This document shows, piece by piece, positions 32,373 to 40,005 of a stretch of DNA of 64,000 nucleotides. Origin of the DNA: Gottfriedia sp002574545 (GTDB lineage: Bacteria; Bacillota; Bacilli; Bacillales; Bacillaceae_G); assembly GCA_052180195.1 (NCBI GenBank), contig CP197469.1, one strand, 5' to 3'. The notes under the pieces are model-generated. The model was not told where the DNA came from. It did no database searches and saw only the letters and a program-made list of their open reading frames with translations. Each line of letters opens with the position of its first letter. Positions within the stretch are counted from its first letter, which is position 1. A program made the translations under genes and the position numbers.

Positions 32373-34039
32373 ATACATTAGAACAAGTAAAAAATCGATT
32401 GAAAAATGAGATCGAAGCTGCGGTATTAAAAGCAGGACTAGCAACAGAGGAACAATTACCTCAAGTCGTATTAGAAACACCAAAAGATAAAGCGCACGGA
32501 GATTTTTCAACAAATATGGCGATGCAATTAGCACGAGTTGCTAAAAAGGCTCCTAGAATGATTGCAGAGGAGTTAATTAATTCTTTTGATCAAAGTAAGG
32601 CAAGCATTCAAAAAGTGGAAATTGCTGGACCAGGATTCATCAATTTCTATATGGATAATAGTTACTTAACTGATTTAATCCCTACAATTATTAAATCTGG
32701 AAACGAATATGGCCAAACAAACTTTGGTAACGGTGAAAAGATTTTAGTTGAATTTGTTTCAGCGAATCCGACTGGAGATTTACATTTAGGACATGCTCGT
32801 GGAGCAGCGTTTGGAGATTCACTATGTAATATTTTAGACAAAGCAGGCTATGAAGTAACTCGAGAATATTATATTAACGATGCAGGTAACCAAATTAATA
32901 ATTTAGCTTTATCAGTAGAAGCTCGTTATATGCAAGCTCTTGGAATGGATAAAGAAATGCCTGCAGATGGCTACCATGGGGCAGATATTATTGAGATTGG
33001 TAAAACATTAGCTGCTGAATTTGGTGACCGTTATATGAATGAACCAGAAGATACTCGCTACAAATTCTTCCGTGAGTATGGTTTAAAATTAGAAATGGAG
33101 AAACTGCAACGAGATCTACGTAATTTCAGAGTAGACTTTGATGTATGGTATTCAGAAACGTCATTATATGAAAACGGTAAAGTGCTAGAGGCTCTTGATG
33201 ATTTAAAACAACGTGGTGAAACATATGAAGAAGAAGGAGCGACGTGGTTCCGTTCTACAACATATGGAGATGATAAAGACCGTGTACTGATTAAAAGTGA
33301 CGGCTCGTATACTTATTTAACTCCGGATATCGCTTATCACCGTGACAAGCTTAGTCGAGGAGCAGATAAATTAATTGATATTCTTGGAGCTGACCATCAC
33401 GGATATATTCCTCGAATGAAAGCAGCAATTCAAGCGCTAGGTTATAATGCTGATACGCTAGAAGTAGAAATTATCCAAATGGTTCAGTTATATCAAGACG
33501 GTCAAAAAGTAAAAATGAGTAAACGCACAGGTAAAGCAGTAACTCTACGTGATCTAATGGAAGAAGTAGGTATTGATGCGACACGTTATTTCTTTGCAAT
33601 GCGTGGATGTGACTCACATTTAGATTTTGATATGGACTTAGCTGTGTCTAAATCAAACGAAAACCCAGTGTATTATTCTCAATACGCACACGCTCGTGTG
33701 TGTAGTATTCTTCGTCAAGGAGAAGAAATGGGTATTGTTTACAATGGAGAAGCTGATTATAGCCTTGTTTCATCTGAAAAGGAATATGAGTTATTAAAGA
33801 AATTAGGAGAATTCCCAGCGGTGGTTTCATTAGCTGCTTCAAAACGTACTCCTCATCATATTACAAACTATGTGTTTGAATTAGCGGGTACATTCCACAG
33901 TTTCTATAATGCAGAAAAGGTGTTAGATCCTGAAAATGTTGAAAAATCAAAGGCTAGATCGGCATTAATGAAAGCTGTTCAAGTTACATTACAAAATGCA
34001 TTAGCTTTAGTTGGAGTTTCTGCACCAGAAAAAATGTAA
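32369..34039 (+). CDS. argS: Arginyl-tRNA synthetase
   Basis: A 556-aa class I synthetase, identical in length to B. subtilis ArgS. N-terminal Add1 domain, then the HIGH-like motif NPTGDLHLGHARGAA, and the KMSKS-equivalent VKMSKRTGKAV before the C-terminal anticodon-binding DALR domain ending in ALVGVSAPEKM. AAGGAGG precedes the ATG, which overlaps ywiB (ATGA). Ends at a terminator. Confidence 0.98.
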   Translation: MNTLEQVKNRLKNEIEAAVLKAGLATEEQLPQVVLETPKDKAHGDFSTNMAMQLARVAKKAPRMIAEELINSFDQSKASIQKVEIAGPGFINFYMDNSYLTDLIPTIIKSGNEYGQTNFGNGEKILVEFVSANPTGDLHLGHARGAAFGDSLCNILDKAGYEVTREYYINDAGNQINNLALSVEARYMQALGMDKEMPADGYHGADIIEIGKTLAAEFGDRYMNEPEDTRYKFFREYGLKLEMEKLQRDLRNFRVDFDVWYSETSLYENGKVLEALDDLKQRGETYEEEGATWFRSTTYGDDKDRVLIKSDGSYTYLTPDIAYHRDKLSRGADKLIDILGADHHGYIPRMKAAIQALGYNADTLEVEIIQMVQLYQDGQKVKMSKRTGKAVTLRDLMEEVGIDATRYFFAMRGCDSHLDFDMDLAVSKSNENPVYYSQYAHARVCSILRQGEEMGIVYNGEADYSLVSSEKEYELLKKLGEFPAVVSLAASKRTPHHITNYVFELAGTFHSFYNAEKVLDPENVEKSKARSALMKAVQVTLQNALALVGVSAPEKM

Positions 34040-34050
34040 GTAATTTAGTG

Positions 34051-34090
34051 AAAGTATCATATCCCTATTTGGGGTATGGTACTTTTTTTG
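34051..34090 (+). terminator. Terminator of ywiB-argS
   Basis: AAAGTATCATATCCC pairs with GGGGTATGGTACTTT (a few mismatches), followed by a T run. Confidence 0.8.
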
Positions 34091-34222
34091 TTTGATAAAT
34101 TACAATCAATCGATTTACTAAATATAAATTTGTAATATTTTAGTTTGATAATAGATAAAAAAATGTCGGTAAATAGGGAAAGAAAACAAATTTCACCATT
34201 TTTTTATAAATTTCTTAAAACG

Positions 34223-34251
34223 ACCCCCTAAAAAAAGAAATTCTCTGCGAA
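34223..34251 (+). promoter_or_regulatory. SigI-type promoter of the DUF5667-sigI-rsgI cluster
   Basis: ACCCCC (34223-34228) followed by TAAAAAAAG, then CGAA (34248-34251) after a 19-base spacer. The ACCCCC plus A-tract and the CGAA -10 are the hallmarks I know for SigI-dependent promoters. It lies 50 bases before the DUF5667 start codon. Confidence 0.65.
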
Positions 34252-34300
34252 TAGATATAGTGAGAATAAATAAGAAATTATTACTAAGGGGAAAAAACTC

Positions 34301-35395
34301 ATGAAAAAGTTATTAGTACATACAACTGCAACAGCATTATTACTATCTCAGTTAGGTTTCTCAAGTTCAGTACTTGCTGCAGAAAATGAAACTGTTTCAC
34401 CAACTGACACAAAAGAAGAAGCACCTGCATTAGTTAAAGGCGATTTCTTCTACTTTGTAAAAACAACTGTAGAAAAAATTCAACTATTACTAACAACAAA
34501 TAAAGTTAAAGAAGCAGAACTTTTATCTAAATTTGCACAAGAGCGTATCCATGAAGCAAGAGAATTAATAAAAGAAGGCAAAGAAGATTTAGCAAAAGAA
34601 ACAATAAAAGAAGCTTTAGGCAAGATTGAAGTTGCTCAAGGCCAACTTGACAGTAAACAACCAACTGCTACAGAACCAGCTGATGATTCAACTAAAGTAG
34701 AAAATGAAGAACAAGATAAAGCTAAAACAGAAAAAGAACATGTTGAAAAACATGACAAACAAAAATTAACAAAAGAGCAAAAAGAAATTGCCAAAGTTCA
34801 ACACCATCTAAATAATAATTTACTTGTATTGGCAAATGTTTTAGATCAAGTTAAAAATCCAAAAGCAAAAGCTGCAATTGCTAAAAATATTGAAAAGAGC
34901 TTTAATAAAATTTCTGAAAGACTAGAGAAAGTCTTAAAGCATACAGAACAGGATTCACCAGTTTTAAAACCAGTTATTACAGTTCAATATCCTGATGCAA
35001 CGGCAGAACAGTCAGCTACTCCAGAAGTTATTACAACAGTTACTAAAATTGAAGACGTAAATGATACAGAAGTTAAAAATGTTAATGAAGATGACCAAGG
35101 TGAAAATGATGACAAAGAAGCAGCTACTCATGTTGCTACAAAACCTGTAACAGTAGAGCATAAGGTAGGATATCAACATAAGTCAAAAGAAGTAAAACCA
35201 GTTAAAGTAAAAGTTGAAAAAGAAGAAAAACAGATAAAGTATGTAGTAAAGCATGAAAATGGTACAAACCATAGAAATCAAGGTGAACATGAAAAGCGTG
35301 GAAAACATAAGGGAAATGAAAAGCAAGAGTGGAAAAAAAATCATAACTCAAATAACCAAGGTGAAAACCATGGAAATGGACATGGTAAAAACTAA
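34301..35395 (+). CDS. Secreted DUF5667 protein of the SigI module
   Basis: A 364-aa exported protein. Signal peptide residues 1-26 (cleavage after SSVLA). The DUF5667-like helical domain (residues about 45-120) has the motif FFYFVKTTVEKIQLLLT and FAQERIHEAREL. The rest is low complexity: Lys/Glu-rich helices, a Thr/Val/Glu stretch, and a C-terminal tail of His, Lys, Asn, Gly and Gln (from about residue 320). There is no LPXTG, so it is likely free or held by charge in the wall. AAGGGGA lies eight bases before the ATG. It sits under a SigI-type promoter and directly before sigI, so it is probably a SigI target and may feed back on RsgI. Confidence 0.82.
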   Translation: MKKLLVHTTATALLLSQLGFSSSVLAAENETVSPTDTKEEAPALVKGDFFYFVKTTVEKIQLLLTTNKVKEAELLSKFAQERIHEARELIKEGKEDLAKETIKEALGKIEVAQGQLDSKQPTATEPADDSTKVENEEQDKAKTEKEHVEKHDKQKLTKEQKEIAKVQHHLNNNLLVLANVLDQVKNPKAKAAIAKNIEKSFNKISERLEKVLKHTEQDSPVLKPVITVQYPDATAEQSATPEVITTVTKIEDVNDTEVKNVNEDDQGENDDKEAATHVATKPVTVEHKVGYQHKSKEVKPVKVKVEKEEKQIKYVVKHENGTNHRNQGEHEKRGKHKGNEKQEWKKNHNSNNQGENHGNGHGKN

Positions 35396-35475
35396 TAAGT
35401 GATTATTTCCATTCACCTTTCAATAAAATCATATGGAACATTTCATAGGTTGAGATATGCTTAAGTTTAATGACT

Positions 35476-35538
35476 AAATTTAACTGGTGCCTCATACATT
35501 CATTTGATTATATAATGAGTGGAGGCGCCTTTAAGTTT
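35476..35538 (+). promoter_or_regulatory. Long hairpin between the DUF5667 gene and sigI
   Basis: AAATTTAAC-TGGTGCCTC (35476-35493) pairs with GAGGCGCC-TTTAAGTTT (35522-35538) with one bulge and one mismatch. The T-rich end is part of the stem. A 10-base direct repeat TTAAGTTTAA (35461-35470 and 35531-35540) flanks it. It could be a leaky terminator setting the ratio of secreted protein to SigI, or a temperature- or processing-sensitive structure. The sigI start is 40 bases beyond. Confidence 0.5.
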
Positions 35539-35577
35539 AAACGGCTAAGCAATCCTCTTTTGAAAGGAGATCGGGTC

Positions 35578-36306
35578 TTGTTACTTACAATTTTTCAGAC
35601 GCTTTATAAAAGAAGAGAAAAGATTGAAGAGATTGTATTAACAATACAACAATCTTCATCAAAAGAACTAGATGACTTTATAGTTCAATATACTCCTTTT
35701 ATAAACAAAACTGTTTCTACTATTTGTGGAAGATATATATCTAATCAAGAAGATGAATTTAGTATTGGTTTAAATGCATTTCATGAAGCTATTAAACTAT
35801 ATTCATATAAAAAAGGTGCATCATTTCTATCTTTTGCTAAGTTGATCATAAAGCGAGAGTTAATTGATTTCTTTCGCAAGGAATCTAAATACCAATCATT
35901 GACTCTTGAACAAACTAACTCAGATGATATACATAAACAATATGATGACCATGTGTATAACTCTTATATAAAAAACTTTGATGAAATAAATCGTAAAGAG
36001 GAAATTATTCATTTCAGTGAGATGCTTAAACAATTTGGAATTTCATTAGAAACTTTAGTTGAGGTTTCACCTAAACACGAAGATACAAGAGAGCATATTT
36101 TTTCAGTTGTAGACCTTATTACATCTGATGAAGAAATGCTGACTTTTCTATATAAAAAGAAAAAATTACCGATGAATAAACTAGAAACGAAAGTTAATAT
36201 TAGTCGAAAAACACTTGAAAAACATAGAAAATATATCATTGCCATGAGCATTATAAAGGTCAATGAGTATATGTATTTACAAAACTATTTGAAAAGGGGG
36301 AGCTGA
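35578..36306 (+). CDS. sigI: RNA polymerase sigma factor SigI
   Basis: A 242-aa sigma factor, close to B. subtilis SigI (251 aa). The N-terminal sigma2-like part has FINKTVSTICGRYI and FLSFAKLIIKRELIDFFRKE; the C-terminal SigI-specific DNA-binding part has the NISRKTLEKHRKYI helix-turn-helix. SigI responds to heat and cell-wall stress. I place the start at TTG 35578, eight bases after GAAAGGAG, so the protein begins LLTIFQTLYKRREKI like its relatives; the in-frame codons upstream encode the leader hairpin. rsgI starts three bases after its stop. Confidence 0.9.
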   Translation: MLLTIFQTLYKRREKIEEIVLTIQQSSSKELDDFIVQYTPFINKTVSTICGRYISNQEDEFSIGLNAFHEAIKLYSYKKGASFLSFAKLIIKRELIDFFRKESKYQSLTLEQTNSDDIHKQYDDHVYNSYIKNFDEINRKEEIIHFSEMLKQFGISLETLVEVSPKHEDTREHIFSVVDLITSDEEMLTFLYKKKKLPMNKLETKVNISRKTLEKHRKYIIAMSIIKVNEYMYLQNYLKRGS

Positions 36307-36308
36307 AG

Positions 36309-37367
36309 ATGAACAATGGTATTGTATTAAAAATTAATCGCTCATCCGTAGTTGTACTAACTGCGAACGGAGAGTATTTAAAATGTAAAAAGTTATTGTC
36401 ATCCTATTCGATTGGTGAAGAAATTCAGTTCCCCAACAATGCAATTATTTTAAATAAAAAAGTGAAAATGAGTTTTCCTAAATTAATACCTGTCGTAATA
36501 GCTAGTGGATTAATTCTTTTTTCTTTTTTATTTGTAAATAAGAACAAGAATGAAGCGTTGGCCGCAGGAATGGTTACAATTGACACTAAGGCAAAAGTTT
36601 CATTAATATTGGACAAACAATTAAATGTTATTAAATTAAAAGGTCATAATGAACAAGGTAAAAAAGTAATCGACAAAATGGATAACTGGAAGAACGAGCC
36701 TATCCATTTGGTTATGGATGAATTAGTTGGTGAAATGGAGAAATCTAAGGTAATTGAACCAAATGAAAAAATCAATCTAAATGGTGAAATGAAAAAAGAA
36801 TTTGAACATAAACAAAGTGAGTTAAATCATGAATTGAAGGATATTCAAGAAAGCCATAGTCATATAAAAAAACCAGAATCTAAGGAACTAAATCAGCCTA
36901 AGATTAAAACTCAAAATCAACATAAACAAGAAAAAAGTTCTATTTCTAATTCAACGAAAGTGACAAAAGGCGAAACTAATTACAATGACAAATCTAATTT
37001 AAAGTCACCTACAATCGCAAAAGAAAAAAATAATAATAAAGGTCATTCACAAGAAGTTCAGAACAATAGACATCAAGATGGGCAATGGGGACATAAGCAA
37101 CCTTATTCGAATCATAGACATCAAGTGGAACACCATGAATCATCGAATCAAAATCAAAAGAAACAATACACCAACTATAAAAAGCATCAAGACGAAAAAA
37201 AAAATGACTATAATGATGACCGTAAATTAAGAAGAACTACTAATGAACAACGAAAATATATAAATAATAAAGAATGTTATAAGTGCAATACTCGTTATAA
37301 AACCAATGGAAATGAGAACAGACAAATTAATGGCTGGCAAAATAGCAGTAAAAAACGCTCAGATTAA
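36309..37367 (+). CDS. rsgI: Anti-sigma-I factor RsgI
   Basis: A 352-aa membrane anti-sigma factor. The N-terminal RsgI domain (residues 1-52, GIVLKINRSSVVVLTANGEY at residues 4-23) binds SigI in the cytoplasm. One transmembrane helix follows (about 57-75). The extracytoplasmic part has a folded domain of about 90 aa (VTIDTKAKVSLILDKQLNVI region) and then about 170 residues of Gln/Asn/His/Lys/Ser low complexity. There is no carbohydrate-binding module as in Clostridium RsgI. AAAGGGGGAG precedes the ATG. The composition of the tail resembles that of the secreted DUF5667 protein. Confidence 0.9.
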   Translation: MNNGIVLKINRSSVVVLTANGEYLKCKKLLSSYSIGEEIQFPNNAIILNKKVKMSFPKLIPVVIASGLILFSFLFVNKNKNEALAAGMVTIDTKAKVSLILDKQLNVIKLKGHNEQGKKVIDKMDNWKNEPIHLVMDELVGEMEKSKVIEPNEKINLNGEMKKEFEHKQSELNHELKDIQESHSHIKKPESKELNQPKIKTQNQHKQEKSSISNSTKVTKGETNYNDKSNLKSPTIAKEKNNNKGHSQEVQNNRHQDGQWGHKQPYSNHRHQVEHHESSNQNQKKQYTNYKKHQDEKKNDYNDDRKLRRTTNEQRKYINNKECYKCNTRYKTNGNENRQINGWQNSSKKRSD

Positions 37368-37385
37368 TAATCTGAGCATTTTTTG
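37356..37385 (+). terminator. Terminator of the sigI operon, containing the rsgI stop codon
   Basis: GCTCAGATT pairs with AATCTGAGC around the TAA at 37365-37367, followed by a T run. Confidence 0.9.
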
Positions 37386-37481
37386 TCCAAATACCAATCT
37401 AAACTCATGAATGAATAAAAACCCAAGAAATGCAAAACAAAGTGATCTTGAAAGTCAGATTCATTAAACAGTTTTGTTAAA

Positions 37482-37524
37482 GCTAAAAGAAGCCCTCAAG
37501 ATAAGTTAAACTTACTTAAGGGCT
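37482..37524 (-). terminator. Candidate terminator of cls-uvsE
   Basis: On the minus strand AGCCCTTAAGTAAGTTTAA can pair with its imperfect mirror ending in AGGGCT (37491-37524), followed by TTCTTTTAG. It lies 75 bases beyond the uvsE stop. Confidence 0.6.
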
Positions 37525-37599
37525 ACATTAGTATATAGGAACTTCTTAAATGCTTTCCTAACCCCTTTATTTTCTCCTGAAAGGACTTCGGTCAGCATC

Positions 37600-38556
37600 T
37601 TAATTAACTTCGATCATACCACCACTTATTCGCTTATATCCCCTCAATTTAGACAGATCTTCCATTAATTGCAATAAAGCTAAATCCTTTTTTTTCGATT
37701 CAATCATTATATCGATATCATTTCCAATTGATCTAACAATGTCAAAAAAGGGCTTAATAAAATCAAGGTCAATTAAATCTGAATGCGCTCTAAACTCTTT
37801 ATCAGATTTCGGGGATGAAATATGAATTTTAGGTTTCAAATTTGTATGTTCCCAAGTAGAGAATATAAGGGGTAATAATTTCTCTAACGGCTCTTCACAT
37901 AAGTTTGCCATATGATGATGATAGTCAAATACGAGTGGAATTCCTTCGTTTTTACAAACCATAAGTGTCTCACTGGTATTATACGTTTTATCGTCATTTT
38001 CTAGGGTCATTTGTTTTTTTACATGAGTAGGGAGTTTCTTTATATTTTCATAAAAACGTTGAATTGCAAGCTCTTTATTTCCATACGCTCCTCCAATATG
38101 TATATTAATGACGCTTTGTTCTGAAATACCCATCGCTTCTAGAACGTTATAATGATACTCCATATCAATAACAGCATTATCAGTTATATGAGGTTTATCA
38201 CTTGTAAAAAGCGTGAACTGGTTAGGATGAAAGCTAACTCTTAATTCATGCTTCTTAATAAAATCACCTAGTTCTTTAAATTGTTTTTGAAAAATATTAA
38301 TATAATCAAATTCTACATCTGGATGAGTTGCCAAAGGTACCATTGATGAAGACATTCTATATAAGGGAATTTGTTGCCCTACATTATAATGAAGGGCCCT
38401 ATATGTATTTTCAATATTTTGCGATGTAACATAAACTAATTTCTCTAAACGTTCGTCACGGTCAAGGGCTTTATAACGTGTAAAAGTAAGAGTTTTTGCA
38501 GGTGAACAATTATATAATGATAATGCATGAGATACATATCCAAATCGAATAATCAT
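37600..38556 (-). CDS. uvsE: UV DNA damage endonuclease UvsE
   Basis: A 318-aa TIM-barrel endonuclease that nicks 5' to UV photoproducts, an alternative to nucleotide excision repair. Family blocks: IRFGYVSHALSLYNCSP at the start, SFHPNQFTLFTSDKP and NIHIGGAYGNKE for metal ligands, TLENDDKTY, and FDYHHHMAN. GAGGTGA precedes the ATG (38554-38556). It follows cls after 42 bases, matching B. subtilis ywjE-ywjD (uvsE) order, and is useful to spores or light-exposed cells. Confidence 0.95.
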   Translation of the reverse strand: MIIRFGYVSHALSLYNCSPAKTLTFTRYKALDRDERLEKLVYVTSQNIENTYRALHYNVGQQIPLYRMSSSMVPLATHPDVEFDYINIFQKQFKELGDFIKKHELRVSFHPNQFTLFTSDKPHITDNAVIDMEYHYNVLEAMGISEQSVINIHIGGAYGNKELAIQRFYENIKKLPTHVKKQMTLENDDKTYNTSETLMVCKNEGIPLVFDYHHHMANLCEEPLEKLLPLIFSTWEHTNLKPKIHISSPKSDKEFRAHSDLIDLDFIKPFFDIVRSIGNDIDIMIESKKKDLALLQLMEDLSKLRGYKRISGGMIEVN

Positions 38557-38598
38557 CGTTTGTTCACCTCTACATCGGTTTTTGTATTGTACAAAATA

Positions 38599-39792
38599 TT
38601 ACATTAATGGAGAAAGAAGCTTAGATAAAAGCTTGCGACATTTCCATAGGAATGTTGTATTTTTATAATGTCCAATAGGATATGATTTAGAGCATTCTAA
38701 GTCCTTTACGAAAATCTCTTTGATCTTCATTATGAAAGACTCATTTGAAAAAATACAACTCCATTCATCATTTATGCATAGACTTCTACGATCAAAGTTA
38801 ACGGATCCTACATCACAGCAACAATCATCGATGAGTAATACTTTGGCATGAAAGAATCCTTTTTGATAATGAAAAACTTCTCCACCACCTTCTAAAATTA
38901 AAAGGAGATGTGGGAAACTTGCCTCTTTAACTAGTCTGTGATCTTCTTTTTCCGGGATCATTACGCATATGTGGACCCCTCGATTAAGAGCGGCAAGAAG
39001 TGCGTTCATCAGTTTTTTTGTTGGAATAAAATAAGGTGTACCAATATAAATATGTTTTTTCGCTTGATCTATTAGATCTTTATATAGGTTTTCGATACGT
39101 ACAAAGTCCGACGAATAGAAGTGATGCTCGATTTTACCTTTTGTTAATTCATTATCTTCAATAAGTGTAAAGGATTCGCCGCCACTTCTAACCCAGTCGA
39201 TTAAAAATTGAACGTGTAAATCCTTTACACCTTCACCAGTCATTCGGATATGATAATCTCTCCAATAACCTAATTCTTCATCAAAACCGATGTATTCTTT
39301 GCCAATGTTAAAACCACCAAAATAGCCGATTTTTTGATCTATTACTGTAATCTTTCGATGGTTACGGTGTTGAAATCGATAAATAGTATATGGAAATCCA
39401 GTCCGACGATTAAAAAATACTTCCACGCCATTTTCTTTTAGTTTTTTTATTCTTTTACGCTTAAGTCTAAAACTTCCGATCCAATCAACAAGCAAACGTA
39501 CTTGTAATCCTTGTTGTGCTTTTCTTTCGAGTAGTGATAAAAATTTTTCGGATGTTTCATCGTTTCGGACAATATAAAAAAGCATAGAAATGCTACTTCT
39601 TGCTTCTGTAATATCGTCTAGAAGTTGCTTGTACAATTTATTACCATCCGTTATTAACATTGTTTCACTATATCTTTTTTTAAATGGACAAGTTTGATCA
39701 TATTTATGAAATGCTTTATAACCAAAATAAAGATCTAAGACAGCAAGGAGTATAAGAAAAAGTAGAGCAATTAAGCAAATGCAAAGAATCAT
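38599..39792 (-). CDS. cls: Cardiolipin synthase-like phospholipase D protein (YwjE type)
   Basis: A 397-aa membrane enzyme with one N-terminal transmembrane helix (residues 1-25). Two HKD motifs are intact: HRKITVIDQKIGYFGGFN and HAKVLLIDDCCCDVGSVNFD. It probably condenses phosphatidylglycerol into cardiolipin; B. subtilis YwjE is a minor, sporulation-linked synthase. The second motif has an unusual Cys-Cys-Cys run. AAAGGAG precedes the ATG (39790-39792). It forms an operon with uvsE. Confidence 0.92.
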   Translation of the reverse strand: MILCICLIALLFLILLAVLDLYFGYKAFHKYDQTCPFKKRYSETMLITDGNKLYKQLLDDITEARSSISMLFYIVRNDETSEKFLSLLERKAQQGLQVRLLVDWIGSFRLKRKRIKKLKENGVEVFFNRRTGFPYTIYRFQHRNHRKITVIDQKIGYFGGFNIGKEYIGFDEELGYWRDYHIRMTGEGVKDLHVQFLIDWVRSGGESFTLIEDNELTKGKIEHHFYSSDFVRIENLYKDLIDQAKKHIYIGTPYFIPTKKLMNALLAALNRGVHICVMIPEKEDHRLVKEASFPHLLLILEGGGEVFHYQKGFFHAKVLLIDDCCCDVGSVNFDRRSLCINDEWSCIFSNESFIMKIKEIFVKDLECSKSYPIGHYKNTTFLWKCRKLLSKLLSPLM

Positions 39793-39883
39793 ATAATTAA
39801 ACTCCTTTACCTTTTACGTGTTGATAGTATGACCATATACATTGAAGAATATGAAAAAGAGCCAATTTAATATGAAAAAGTAT

Positions 39884-39911
39884 TTGACTGAATAGTCATT
39901 CATAATATAAT
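39884..39911 (+). promoter_or_regulatory. fadF promoter with an embedded FadR box
   Basis: TTGACT (39884-39889), 16 bases, TATAAT (39906-39911). The spacer carries TGACTGAATAGTCATTCA (39885-39902), 17 of 18 matches to the Bacillus FadR operator TGAATGAATANTCATTCA. A repressor bound there would block polymerase; long-chain acyl-CoA would relieve it. Confidence 0.8.
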
Positions 39912-39958
39912 TAAATTATATATTTTCTGAATATTATTATGGTTATAAATTTTTAAAC

Positions 39959-39972
39959 AGTAAGCGTTTTCT
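39959..39972 (+). promoter_or_regulatory. Candidate cre site between the fadF promoter and start
   Basis: AGTAAGCGTTTTCT matches the cre consensus TGWAANCGNTNWCA at 12 of 14. Its position downstream of the promoter suits CcpA roadblock repression. Confidence 0.45.
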
Positions 39973-40005
39973 TTATAGCCGGTAAAATTGGGGGAGGAAT
40001 ACATC

